In this document: positions 22,646-33,967 of the stretch, piece after piece | Layout of the letters: the number at the start of each line of letters is the position of its first letter | How positions within the stretch are numbered: the first letter of the stretch is position 1 | Assembly (NCBI GenBank): GCA_001566295.1 | Contig: KQ964255.1 | Coordinates: 372,001-436,000 of the forward strand | Origin: Microdochium bolleyi | Taxonomy: Eukaryota; Ascomycota; Sordariomycetes; Xylariales; Microdochiaceae | Reading direction: 5' to 3' | Length of the DNA: 64,000 nt | Notes under the pieces: model-generated | What the model saw: the letters and a program-made list of their open reading frames with translations, nothing else | What the model was told of the DNA's origin: nothing | Database searches by the model: none | Position numbers and translations under genes: made by a program

Positions 22646-23374
22646 ATGGCTCCAATAGGCTACCAAAACGCAACCGGAAGAGTCGCCCAGGACAATGCAC
22701 AACACAAGCAAGTTGACGACAAGGAACACAGGGACCACTCAGCTAGTACTTCTAGCCAGGTGGAGTCGCATCAGGCGTTCAACTTTCAACAGGCGGCACA
22801 GACAACGACTATCAGCAATAAAGCCGACGTAGCCAACACTCTTGTCACCATCGAGGCAACTGAATCCCGATCGGGAGGCTCAGCCCTGCTGAGTCGTCGC
22901 GACAACGGACAGCTGCCAGCCGACCAGATTGGCATCATCGTCGGCTGCTGCCTAGGAGCTGTTGTCCTCATACTGGTGCTCGTATGGTGCTGCTGGTCGT
23001 CAGGACAGCGAAGAGCGTGGCTGGAGGCCGGCAGACACGAGGAGGATGTCATAGATCTTGGCGGGAGCGAGCTCTCGGGCAGCCGGACGAGCCGACGACG
23101 GCAGCACGAAGCCTACAGAGTGCATACCCAACGCATGCGACAGATGCAGCAGATGCAGCAGATGCAGCAAATGCAGCAAATGCAACAGATGGGCCAGATG
23201 CAAGCTCAAGAGTCGTCGAGGTCGGCATTCCCGCCTTTCCCCCGATCCATCCCGCCTCCGACTCTCAGGCCAGGAGAGAAGCCAGTGTACCGAGTCAAGC
23301 GTGAGGCACCAGCGTACAACTCGTGGGAGTACGCCGCGCGTGGACGAAGGGCGGATGTGTATCGCGGGCAGTAG
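22646..23374 (+). CDS. Single-pass membrane protein with Gln-Gln-Met repeat, 242 aa
   Basis: ATG at 22646 opens an uninterrupted 242-codon frame. Residues 1-93 are polar and Thr/Ser/Gln-rich. One strong membrane helix at about 95-117 (IGIIVGCCLGAVVLILVLVW) is followed by CCW and a basic stretch, so the C-terminal part is probably cytosolic. It then has a Gln/Met repeat (about 166-185) and a proline-rich tail. There is no cleavable signal peptide, so the helix may serve as signal anchor. The layout recalls fungal single-span proteins with short extracellular parts, but I recognise no family. Confidence 0.6.
   Translation: MAPIGYQNATGRVAQDNAQHKQVDDKEHRDHSASTSSQVESHQAFNFQQAAQTTTISNKADVANTLVTIEATESRSGGSALLSRRDNGQLPADQIGIIVGCCLGAVVLILVLVWCCWSSGQRRAWLEAGRHEEDVIDLGGSELSGSRTSRRRQHEAYRVHTQRMRQMQQMQQMQQMQQMQQMGQMQAQESSRSAFPPFPRSIPPPTLRPGEKPVYRVKREAPAYNSWEYAARGRRADVYRGQ
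23141..23200 (+). repeat. CAGATGCAG 9-bp coding microsatellite
   Basis: About six near-perfect 9-bp units encode the Gln-Gln-Met tract of the membrane protein. Variants are CAA for CAG and one GGC interruption. Unit number is likely to vary between strains. Confidence 0.8.
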
Positions 23375-24457
23375 TCGAGTGGGTGGCTCCGAATTCGCGC
23401 ACAGCAGCGGATCTGGATTGACGAGGCGGTGGTAATTCGAAAGTCTAGGAGGGAGGATTTACGCCGTTATTATTGTCGGCTCATGTTGAAACTCAACCGC
23501 AGCCTATCCTCAACTGAACACGTCAGCTCTGTCTGTGTTCCTAGCCGCACGGCTGATGGATGTCACCTGTGAGTTCAGTCCAGGTTTGTACAGGCTGATG
23601 TCGAAGGCAGAAGTCACGGGCTTTAGCCGTGTTGAGCCGCAGAAGATTGGCATCGGATGGTTCTGCCGGCACATTCTTCCCAAGCTCATGGTGGTGGAGT
23701 GCTCTCAAGCTCCCGAGTGTTGGAGAAACAGCAGGTGCCAGGCATGCAGCTCTTTGGGACGTCGGGTGATACTCATACGAGACATCAAAACCACCATCTC
23801 GTCGCCTCTCCCGTGGGACGAGGTAACACGACTTATGCTAGCTTACATGCTCCCGAGTCTGCCACCTCCATGATATTGCGCCAATACGGTGACGCGTAAC
23901 TACTGTGCCAGCCTTCCAGCTTCCAACTTCGAGCCAACAGTCCTTCCGAGGTTGCTCTCGTGCAACCCAGTGCCGGACCCGCGGGGTTGTTCTCTGGGGT
24001 CTGTCCACTCTTGAGCACCACAGGCGCCGGCTAAATCTGGGTAAATGCGACAAAGTGCCGTCGCTAATCGTCCGACTTGGAGATCCTGGACCTTGTCGCT
24101 TGGGGTAGCTGTGGCTCTTGGACAATATATCCAGATGAGCTCAAATTGTCTCTCTTCGTGTACAAAGTCTTGAATTTATTACACAGAATTTTGCTGGCAT
24201 TACGATCCTTCAGGCTGGAAGCGAGGCACGCGTCCCCAGAGTCACCCCGCAACACCAACGACCCCACTTCACGATCTTGTAAGTCGATCACGCATGGGGC
24301 TTGACTTCTCAGGCTGCCCAGCTTGGGACGCGTCCTGCCCCCAAAAATACCAGTGACGGTCTGCCTATTCCGAAACCGTTACTGACCGTGAGCGTACCTG
24401 CAGAACCTTTGCAACAGAGCAGATACCCAGCTTCACACCACTAGCGACTTACACACC
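23375..24457. other. Intergenic, upstream of GH43 gene
   Basis: About 1.1 kb; ORFs here lack protein-like composition. The last 150 bases are the presumed promoter and leader of the GH43 gene. Confidence 0.4.
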
Positions 24458-25492
24458 ATGGCGCCCCTCATTACACACGTGTACACAGCCGACCCGTCGG
24501 CGCACGCCTTCGAGGGCAAGCTCTATATCTACCCGAGCCACGACGTCGAGTCGGGCATCCCGTCCAACGACAATGGCGACCAGTATGACATGAAGGACTA
24601 CCACGTCTTCTCCATCGACACGCTTTCCGGCGTCACCACGACCTCGGACGACGCCAAGGAGCCCCCCAAGGTCACCGATCACGGCGCGGTGCTCCGCACG
24701 CAGGACATCCCCTGGGTCTCGAAGCAGCTCTGGGCACCGGACTGCGCCTACAACGCGTCCACCAAGGAGTACATCCTCTACTTCCCCGCGCGGGACAAGT
24801 CCGCCGACAACCGCTTCCGCATCGGCGTCGCCGCGGGTCCCACGCCCACGGGACCCTTCACGCCCGACCCGGAGCCCATCGCGGGCTCCTTCAGCATCGA
24901 CCCGGCCTGCTTCGTCGACGACGACGCCAGCAAGACCGCGTACCTCTACTTCGGTGGGCTCTGGGGCGGCCAGCTGCAGTGCTACCAGGGCGCCGAGGAC
25001 GGCTCCAGGTTCGACGGCTCCCAGCAAGGGCCGCAGGAGCCCAACTCGGACTCGCTCCCCGCGCTGCACCCAAAGGTCGGCGTCCTCGACGGCTCGATGC
25101 GCCAGTTCGCCTCCCCGCCTCGCGACCTCGTGCTCCTCGCGCCCGAGACCGGTGAGCCCATCGTCTCGACGGACCACGCCCGCAGGTTCTTCGAGGCCGC
25201 GTGGATGCACAAGTACAACGGGACCTACTACTTCAGCTACTCGACCGGCGACACGCACTTCCTCGCGTACGCGACGTCCGACTCGCCCCTGGGGCCGTTC
25301 ACGTACAGGGGCAAGATCCTCGATCCGGTGCTGGGCTGGACGACGCACCACTCGGTGGTGGAGTTCGAGGGCAGATGGTGGCTGTTTTACCACGACTGCG
25401 AGCTCAGCGGTGGCAAGAACCACCTGCGGAATGTCAAGTGCCGCGAGATCTTCTACGACAAGGAGGGCAATATCGTGCTGGAGAAGCCGTAA
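24458..25492 (+). CDS. Intracellular GH43 glycosidase (arabinofuranosidase/xylosidase type), 344 aa
   Basis: A single exon encodes one five-bladed propeller domain of family GH43. The three acidic catalytic positions are visible: Asp12 in TADPSAH (base), Asp148 in FSIDPACF (pKa modulator) and Glu246 in RFFEAAWMHKYNG (acid). WAPD and LGPFTYRG are further family blocks. GH43 enzymes release arabinose or xylose from plant cell-wall oligosaccharides by inversion. There is no signal peptide (it starts MAPLITHVYTAD), so it likely works inside the cell on imported oligosaccharides. GC3 is very high here, higher than in nearby genes. Exact substrate unknown. Confidence 0.9.
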   Translation: MAPLITHVYTADPSAHAFEGKLYIYPSHDVESGIPSNDNGDQYDMKDYHVFSIDTLSGVTTTSDDAKEPPKVTDHGAVLRTQDIPWVSKQLWAPDCAYNASTKEYILYFPARDKSADNRFRIGVAAGPTPTGPFTPDPEPIAGSFSIDPACFVDDDASKTAYLYFGGLWGGQLQCYQGAEDGSRFDGSQQGPQEPNSDSLPALHPKVGVLDGSMRQFASPPRDLVLLAPETGEPIVSTDHARRFFEAAWMHKYNGTYYFSYSTGDTHFLAYATSDSPLGPFTYRGKILDPVLGWTTHHSVVEFEGRWWLFYHDCELSGGKNHLRNVKCREIFYDKEGNIVLEKP

Positions 25493-25770
25493 TCTGCTTC
25501 GGGATTTCTATAACAACAAAGGAAAGGAAGGCAAATGGTAGTGATATGTTGTGGACGGCACAATGCGCGCCTCAGATCGGGTGAAATGAGCTCTGTCTAG
25601 AGTCTAAGCCTTTTGATATAGCCTGTGAAAATGTAGTTTTTGTACATATGGTAACCCTTCTGGGAGTCCTTGAAACGAATCGCAAAGCCTCGCCAGATCT
25701 CTCGTCTCACGTTCGTTTCGTCGTTCGTTCGTATCTGCGGCCACCATGCAAGAGGCCAACCTCGTTCCTT

Positions 25771-26899
25771 TTACCAACCCTTGAATTGATAGATGTTCTC
25801 ATACACTTTCCCGATCCAGCCCTCCGCTCTGCCGGCCGTCGCAACAATACCGAGGCCACCGGCCGCCCACAAGCCGGTGAGAGCCGCGGCTACCGCGTGG
25901 ATGCCCCACCACGCGCGGCTCCGCTGCCGGCGCAGCTTCTTGTCGATCGTGGTCCTCCGCCAGTTGACCGGCGGCGCAAGGTCCATCCACTTGGCGGCGC
26001 CCCAGACCATGTGGCCGACGCCGAACACGAGCATGAGGCTGTACACGACCCACGGCGGGATCGGGTCGCGCGCGAAGCCGTGCGACACGTACGCGAGGCC
26101 GATGTTGGAGCTGTCCCCCTCGACGAGCAACGGAAGGAGGCGATTGATGGCGACGTGAGGGACGAGCAGGATGGCGAACATGTAGCCTGACATGGAGATG
26201 TTGGAGATCACGGGCCAGGGGTTCGGTGCTGAGCTGCTGCTGTGGCTGCCCGAGTTCTTTGATGGTGTAGAGTGCTGCAGCGGCATGACGCCCGGCGTGG
26301 CGCCACCGTAGCGGCGGAGGTTGTCGTTCCTCCGGACGAGGCGCAGGGCGATGCCCGAGGCGATGTGTGCGACGAGAGGCAGGGCAACGAGCAGCGGCTC
26401 TGTGAGGGGTGTCTGGTAGACCTCGCGGGCCATGAGCAGGAAGGGCTCCGAATAGGGCACGGACTTGTAGATGAGCGGTATTATCGAGGTGTTGGCGAGG
26501 TGGAGACCGGCGAAGACGGTGAATGTGTATGATGAGTAGCGCTGGATTCGTGTGACTGTTTTTCCGAGGAGATAAAAGACTATTAGTAGCTGCTTTCTTG
26601 CTCTGCTGTCGGGTCGTCGTGGTACAAAGACTCACGGCCTTGGCGGTGTGTCTTGACTTACGATAGTATATGGGACCTTTACCGCTGCCGCTAAGGCCCA
26701 GACTTGAGGATGTCCCGTGGGACTTGAATGTCGAGTTTGTGGCATGCGACTTGAGCGTCGATGTCGACGACTCCAAGGGGTCCTCGGATACTGTCGAAAG
26801 GTCCTCCTCGTTGTCGGGCTCCATCGGCTTCGGATCGAGCTGGAGCAGCGAGACCAGCGTGTCCATGGAGTCGCGCCGCCGCGCGGCTTGAGGATCCAT
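25771..26899 (-). CDS. mcp1: MCP1-like mitochondrial membrane protein (DUF1691), 348 aa
   Basis: Exon 1 is 26899-26662 and exon 2 is 26579-25771; the 82-nt intron (GTAAGT..branch CTACTAAT..TAG) joins as PIYYLFYLLGKTVTRIQRYS. The N-terminal 75 residues are polar and Ser-rich. Then come helices YSSYTFTVFAGLHLANT, EPLLVALPLVAHIASGIALR, MSGYMFAILLVPHVAINR, WVVYSLMLVFGVGHMVWGAAKW and WWGIHAVAAALTGLWAAGG. Repeated helix-plus-His patterns (HLANT, HIASG, HVAINR, HMVWGA) fit the MCP1 transmembrane domain. Yeast Mcp1 is a mitochondrial outer-membrane protein that acts with Vps13 at contact sites and rescues ERMES loss. The family call rests on this pattern from memory. Confidence 0.78.
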
Positions 26900-27303
26900 C
26901 TTGAGAGTGTGCCGTAGACTCCCAGACGTGGACCTGTACAGGTCGGAGGATTGCAAGGTCTCTGCGGTCGTGAGCGTTGGCGGTGTCAAGTTGGCGATGA
27001 CGTCCAGACGTTGGAAATTGCTAGCGACCCATTGGCGCACTACGGCAGCGGCTTAGTGGCAGCATGGCGCTGCAGGCCAGGGGAAACGCTGCTGTGGGAC
27101 GGAGTTTGGAGAGGCCACACCTAAGGGTGCGCAGATCAAACCCGAGCTCCAGATTCAACGACATCTCTGAATTCCTCGCCGAGCTTCCGGGCGCGTGATC
27201 GTTCCTCGAGGCTCCCTCATCCGGTCCAGGCGACCATGCAGCTGCAGCTTTCACTCTCCTGAACCCGGACGTACGAGTCGACGTAGCTCCAGCAGCCAAC
27301 ACC
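26900..27303. promoter_or_regulatory. Divergent promoter, mcp1-like / C2H2 gene
   Basis: A 404-nt shared upstream region between two divergent start codons. No clear TATA box seen. GC-rich on the MCP1 side, C/T-rich on the zinc-finger side. Confidence 0.5.
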
Positions 27304-27911
27304 ATGCCTCCGGTACGTCTGAAGCCCGGCTCAGAGAGCTTCTCATGAGCTGCTTCTCTCTGTCTTGTGTCGCGAATCTGACTCGATGTTATCCACAGAG
27401 ACACCAGACACTGCCGTCGGCGCAGACCGCGTCGGCACGCGCTGCGATGCAGTCTTTCTACTGCGAGCTGTGCTCCAAGGGCTACACGCGCATGAACGAC
27501 TACGAGGCGCACCTCGGTAGCTACGACCACAGCCACCGGCAGCGCATGAAGGACATGAAGCAGATGGTCAAGGATCCAACGGCCGGCGCCCGCGCGCGGA
27601 AGGCAGAGGCCAGGGCCGACGGGCTCATCAGTATCAAGTTTGGCAACGACGCGTCCGGCACGGGCGGTGCCGGCGCCAGCAATGCCGCTGCTCCTGGTGC
27701 TGGAGGGGGATCAAAGAAAGGAGGTTTCAAGAAGAGCGGCTTCAAGAGCGCGTTTGCGCCGGCTGGTGGTGACGAGGCTGAGACCCAAGATGTCAAAGTT
27801 AACGACGCGCCTGCGACGATCGTCAAGCCGTCATTGCAGGACGAAACGGTGGAGAGTGACACAGAAGACGAAGGCTACGAAGTCTACGACCCAAGAAAAC
27901 CAACTGATTGA
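27304..27911 (+). CDS. C2H2 zinc-finger protein (GPATCH8/ZNF804-type finger), 173 aa
   Basis: A tiny first exon 27304-27312 (ATG CCT CCG) is joined to 27399-27911 across an 86-nt intron (GTACGT..CCACAG, phase 0). The finger is Cys25-x2-Cys28-x12-His41-x5-His47 in FYCELCSKGYTRMNDYEAH, followed by a basic helix HRQRMKDMKQM, as in animal GPATCH8 and ZNF804 proteins, which are linked to RNA processing. The rest is Gly/Ala-rich and then acidic (TEDEGYEVYDPRK). An internal ATG in exon 2 could start a 154-aa form. Probably nuclear; role unknown. Confidence 0.75.
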
Positions 27912-30156
27912 GAGCAGACTGTGTTGAACGTTGCGCGGACGTGATTTGTATTTCGTTGCATATGCTCATGACATCACCAAGATTTCACCTGCCGGTCACT
28001 TCACGGTCTGACATCTTGGTGACGCATGTCCGGCAGACGCATCAACATGCACATGATTCGCAGCTGGAGCTTTCATCTCGGTTTAATCCTGGAGACGAGC
28101 CTCACCATCCGGTTGGTAAGATGCAGCCAGCGCGTCGCGTCCTTCTTCGCAGCGCTCCGCAAGGGAACGCAGGCAATGAAGAAAACAAGTTGAGGAATTC
28201 TCGTTGGGTTCCAAAAATTCCCTACCCGGCCGTAGCCAAGTAGGAGTAGTCAGTGTATAGTTTTCAACTAGCAAAAACACAACCTCGGATTTCTCCTCAC
28301 TGGTATGTGTAAAGCCCTAGCACTAGGATGGGGAAGAAAGGGAAGAGAAACAGGAAAGCCAGCAGCGGCGGCGGGACGGCTTTATAGGGTTTTCTGCCGC
28401 GCGCGTGGCAGCCAGGCACCAGAGCGGTGTGCCGCGGCCGCAAGGCAGGCAACACAGGTGGGACCTGCACGTTGAGTCAATCTCAGTCTCGCGCTTGTGC
28501 CTGTGGATCCCGTGCCTGATGGACTTTTCAAATCCGATGCCTCGAGGCTGTCTGCACTCGACCATCTCCACATTATGTTCGTCCTTGAAACCATGTGAAC
28601 GAGTCTGTGCCGCCGATTCTCGAGGGCAGCCAATGCCTCAACCTGTGCGTATTAATGGACTGCATCAAGCGGCCCAAGCCGCCATGCAGTCGACAGCAAT
28701 TGGCTTTACAAGAGCCACCGCACTGACGAGTGAAAGGTGCTGAGGTCCTCACCATGGTTTGTGCTCTCGCGTGCAAGACAGCGCTGACTGTGGCGACATT
28801 AGTTGCTTGCTGGGTCAGCAATTCGGTGGGCTATCGACAACTCTGTTATGGCTCCCGTCAGCGGCCGGGCCATTCCAACCTTGGCAACGATCAAGTCCAT
28901 TATCAAGCATCCCAGATGTCTGACATGATCGTCGTGGACCTGGCTGGCTCGACAAGAGCAACACCTCAGTCACAATTCCGCAAGTAGGCTATGAGACGAC
29001 CTCTCTCAACTAGAGGCGTCGCCACGATCACTTGCCGCTTCACGTCGGACGCATCGCCATCTCATAATATCTGGCTAGGAGCTGATTGAAGCAAGAGGAT
29101 GCAGCTGAGGCAGAGCATCAACCTCAAGACAACAACGTAGAGTCACAGAGCGCCTTACGCTTTAATCGCAGCCCGCAGCTCCAATACCTCCGACCGGCTC
29201 GCTCAACCACGGCCCGCGAGTCAACAACGTCAGAATGCTATTGGTTGCTTGTGGGCTTGAGGGCTCGAGACCGAGCACAACACTCTGATTGCTGCGCTGC
29301 TTGATGGCACGTCATGTTACAATGGGCCAACCTGGTTCATGGGCCCATGGAGCCGGAATGCAGCGAGCCATGCGATCGGGATGGGAAGACCCTCATGTCG
29401 TCGTCAGCGGTCCGTCAAGCTCCTCGGCCCCCCTCCGTACGACCTTTTCCTTGGCACCAAGGAACAGTACGTCATTGCCCGTTCGACTGAGTCGCGAGAT
29501 CAAGGACATAGAGCATGGGGAATGTTGTCTTGGCTCTTCTCCGGAGAGATATGATGGGCCTGGTTCTGGACATCACCGTCGCTCCGGGGGAAACTTGATT
29601 GGGCCGGCCTGGATAAGCGGCACGGCGCCGAGATGCCAAGCGGCGCAGGCCCCGGTCTAGCTCCCGACAGGGCCCGGTGAGAGCCGATCGCCTTCCCGGG
29701 ATGACAATTAAGCACCGAATATGTGACCCAGCAGCATACGCAGCGGCGACTACGAGATCATCCGTATGTGGGCGACAGCCCGGCGGTGGGGGTGCGGGCT
29801 TCACATGAAGGAGGTCATTTGATTTTGTGGACGCACGCCATACTCTGGTCTGGTCCCTGTAGTGTTGAATAGAAAAGCACGCTCGTTCGTCATCTGAAGC
29901 TGGTCTACACCCTGGCAACTGATCAGCCCTTCTGCTTTTCTTCTTCACGACATCTCTCATCATCGTGTACGCCCAGCTCAATTGCGACAGCCCGGAGAAG
30001 TTTGGCAGAAATCGACTACTATGAGAGCCCAGTAATACCGGAAAGGATATCACCCATCGGCACTGCCCTTATTCTGGGTATACCTCACGAGGAGGGGCCA
30101 ATCCAACACAGGACGACTACACGGCCGAAGTATCAGCTGACCACAGACCCTCCACC
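27912..30156. other. Intergenic, 2.2 kb
   Basis: No ORF with protein-like composition on either strand. The segment just before 30157 is the promoter of the symporter gene. No repeat or RNA gene seen. Confidence 0.4.
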
Positions 30157-32391
30157 ATGGAGTTTGTGAAAAAGGTTGGCCGGTGGTTCGCACCACCGCC
30201 CGACAAGGCCGCCGATGGTCGCGACCAGTGGCCATCCCGCACTGCCTTTGTGCTTGCTTCCATGGGAGGCTGCGCGGGTATGGGTAACTTGCTGCGATAC
30301 CCGTCGCAGGTGTACAACAACTACGGCCTACAGTGGTTCATCCCATACTTGCTGGCTATCTTTCTGATCGCCATTCCCGTGCTTACCCTCGAGATTGCCA
30401 TTGGCAATGCGTACCGCGGCGGCTCAGTCGTCGCCTACAACACGATGAACCACCGTCTCAAGGGTGCCGGCTTGGCCATCTTGTTTATAGGCTTTGTCGT
30501 CGGTCCCTACTTTGTTGTCAACCTTGCCTGGATCATGACCTACTTCCGGTACTCTTTCCAGAGCCCGCTCCCGTGGGCTGGCCAAGGCAACGACTTCTTC
30601 ATGAACGTCGTGGTCGCTAACCCAGCGCCCATACCCGGGTCTCTGAGTGAGGACATGAGCCGGGTCGTGTCCTACACATCGTATCCCGGCATGGGAGTCA
30701 TTCCAGAGACAGCGGCGTGGTGCTTGTTCACATGGTTCCTCGTCTGGCTCTGCATCTTCCGTGGTGTGGGACTTACAGGTCGCGTGATCTACTGGACCAT
30801 GGGTCTGCCCATTGTCATCACCATCATCCTCATCGGTCGTTCCTGCTCGCTGCCGAATGCCTCCCAGGGTGTGGCAGCTTTCTGGACAACATGGCGCTCA
30901 GAGGAACTCGGCAAAGGCAGTCTGTGGCAAACGGCCTGCGGACAGGTCTTTTTCTCGATCGGCGTGGGATTCGGATACTTCACCTCTTACGCTTCGTACA
31001 ATCGCCAACACTCCAACGCAGTGGCTGACGCCCTCATGATTGCCACGAGCAATGCGGTCTTCGAGAACGTGGCCGCCTTTGCCGTCTATGGTGTCGTGGG
31101 TTTCGTGGGCCTCTGGCCGTGGGAGAGCAAGGAGCCTATTGGTGGCTTCACAATCGGCTTCCTGACCCTTCCGCTCGCCATTGTCGAGATGCCTGCGGCC
31201 AATTTCTGGGCTGTCATGCTCTTCTTCACGCTCATGGTCCTGGGCTTCAGCTCGGCCTTCGCCATGCTCGACGCCGTTGTGACTTTGTGGATGGACAGTG
31301 GCACGAAGCTCTCGCGTCCCATCGTTGTGACCACGCTCGTCACAATCTCGTTCCTGCTGTCGCTCCCGTACTCGACCGAGTTCGGATACTACCTGCTCGA
31401 TGGCGTGGACCGGTGGATCAACAATGTTGCCCTCGTCTTTGTCGTCTTCACCGAGTGTGTCGCCTCCACCACCGTGTACCGATGGCGCGACGTCCAGGGG
31501 CAAGTCGGCCTTCCTGCCTTTGCGACTTACAACTTTGGATACTTCGGCGGTCTTTTGATCGGCCTGGTTGTCTCCCACACTGTCAGTGCCCCGGCGGGGT
31601 GCGGAGCTGGCTTCGGCATCTATGTAGTTTCTGTGCTCGTCGCAATCTTCATCGGCAAGACCCCTGACGTGAAGGCGCCAAGCTTCTGGAAGAAGAGCGT
31701 CTTTGTGAGCCGCTTTTGGTTCCTGGCTCTCTACTCCGTAAGCCAATGTTTCCTAGACTCCTTGTGCGAGAATATACTGCCTTCGTTTTCGAGCAATTGC
31801 TGACTTCGGAAACTACCACAGGGCAACCAACTCACCGCAGACCTGAACGTCGTGGTCGGCTCCAACGGCAACTGGGCCCTACCGTCCTGGTGGGCGCCGC
31901 TCCTGCGTTACATCTCCGGCCCCATCCTCGCCATTGTGTACTCGTTCTCGTACCCTGACTTCTACAGCAAGCGCCAGGACCCCATCTACATCTACGGCTT
32001 TGCCCTTGCCCACTGCTCCTTGCTCTTCATCGGCCTCGGCCTCGTCGTGCCGCGCTGGTTCGACAGCCTGATTCCCCCGCACCGCCGTAACGAGGGCCGC
32101 ATCCCTTACGCACCCCTCGTCACGCTCGATCCGGACGAGCTGCGCGAGAGGCAGCGCCTCGAGGCCGGAGCCGACGACCTGATCGCCGGAGCTGGCGTCG
32201 ATCCGGGCGCGCAGCGGGCGGCGGCCCAGCAGGACGACGTCGCCTCTTCGGCGGACGCTCGGGCCAACAGTGAGGAGAAGATTGCCAGCGAGGCTGGTGC
32301 GGATGGGGCTGGGCTTGAAAAGACGTCGTCGTCTGAGCAGGACATTGCCGCCCCGCTGCCTGTGAAAGAGAAGCCTGCCGATGTCAGATAG
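30157..32391 (+). CDS. SLC6-type sodium:neurotransmitter symporter family (SNF), 716 aa
   Basis: Exons 30157-31737 and 31822-32391; the 84-nt intron (GTAAGC..CCACAG) is phase 0. The first helix carries the family signature GMGNLLRYPSQVYNNYG (compare the SLC6 G-x-G-N-x-W-R-F-P block), which supplies sodium and substrate contacts. About 11-12 membrane helices follow, then a hydrophilic acidic tail from about residue 620. These carriers co-transport amino acids or related compounds with sodium across the plasma membrane. Only some fungi have them, and their substrates are mostly unknown. Retaining the intron would end the protein at about 31803 and drop the last two helices and tail. Confidence 0.88.
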
Positions 32392-33967
32392 AGCGTGTAA
32401 ATTTGTGCGATCATTGCTTTCAAAGTACAGCACAGGTATCCATACGGCAACTGTTCCCTCGTGGAAACACAACGAGGAGGGAGCATACAGGGCGACCAAG
32501 TGGCCCCTAAGAAGGACGACACGGGGTCTAAGAGCAACAAAGCGAAAACCCCACAATGTAGCATGAAGATATATTTCGGTGGCCTTTTGTGTGTGGCTCG
32601 GAACACATCTTCCTGACCTGGAGCCTGCCGTGCCAAGCCCATGGGCTTCTGGTATCATACTCGCATCATCACGCTTTGACCAGGAGGACAACACTTGAAC
32701 CCCTCATCGTCGGAACGTTGTTGCTGTCTAGGAGGAAGGCTGTCAGCTTGTGTTCTGCGTGTTGTACGTGAGGTATGCTCATTCCTCCTTCCTCCAGACG
32801 ACCCTCGAATGGTCAAGAACATCGGGGTTCTGGCTAGCATTAGGCGATCTTCCGCCGGGTTCACGCAAATTCGCCGACCGATATGGTTCTGCTGAGCTAT
32901 GAAGGAATAGCATAACCAAGGCCGCAAATATGCTTTTGCCTTTTTCTTGATTGTGCTATTCAGGACGTGTGCTCTTATGGGCATGACAGCCTTGTCAAAA
33001 TGCGTGCCTCTGATAACAAGCAACACTGCCATTGCCCGCGAGGGATCAAAGGGCATTGGGGGTCGTCTCAGGCTGGCGGTGAGGACTTGTGCAGACATTG
33101 CTGCATAGTGTCAAGATTAGGCGCAGGCCTGATTAAGCGCCAGGCAGAGGAACCCGTGACGAACCACTCCGACTCACTGCTCAATGGTATTATGAAGTCA
33201 AGGACTGCGCCAGCAAGACCACCCGCTTAATATCCAGGGATGGACTTGATGAGCTCAACCCCCTCGTTCGATCTCTTCGAATTTGTCCACGTGGTGGACG
33301 AGGATGGTCGATGTCGGATTGACCACCAGCCAATCAGAACGACCACTCTGCGAGGCCGATGTCACCTACAGACATTAAAACCTCGTGTTGACCGTGCCAG
33401 CGATTTGCCGCAGTTTTTAGAGCACATGATGAAGAGCAAGAATTCATCTCACGTGCCTGCTTGGTTATGTGTAACAGAGGACGAGTCTCAGGTAATATTT
33501 TAGTTTGACAACGAGGCTCAGAGGGCCGCGTAGTTGAGTGACACTTCACCGGCTTCGAAGCCAGTTGCCATTGGTTTAAACACTAGGACTTTCTGCAAGT
33601 GTAGATGCCGATCTCATCTTTTCAGCAGAGTGGTGTTCCCTCGTGTCCAGTGCCGTGCGGCACCGCCTTTACGAGGCTGGTCAATGACGTATCAATATGT
33701 TCCTGCATAATGGTTGGACTGGTGATATCCTGGTCCACAACTCCGTGTGTGTGAGCGGCTATGCTGCCACCGCCAAATCAAACGACATGGTGAAACCCAA
33801 ACCAGCGCGATAGACACCGAGGGACGTATAAAGTCTCGCCAAAGACCACTCCATCCTTGCACGCAAGTCTTGAGAGAAACAGGACACCCGTTGTCACCTG
33901 ACCTCGAAGTACAGCGAGCCGAAACAATAATCAATCACCACCCAAAACTTATTAAGCGGCACCCACG
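32392..33967. other. Intergenic, 1.6 kb
   Basis: Mostly non-coding. An 87-codon ATG frame at 33240-33503 has a fairly protein-like sequence but no support beyond length. The last 150 bases are the promoter of the secreted-protein gene, including CTTATTAAGCG near 33948. Confidence 0.4.

Noticed and set aside
24449..25423. 324-codon minus-strand ORF
   Set aside because: Exact antisense of the GH43 gene; repetitive Arg/Val/Gly/Glu composition reflects its GC3 bias.
30898..31746. 282-codon minus-strand ORF
   Set aside because: Antisense of the symporter exon; composition is a mirror of membrane-protein codons.
33240..33503. 87-codon plus-strand ORF
   Set aside because: Reasonable composition but no start-context, splice or family evidence; left as unsupported.
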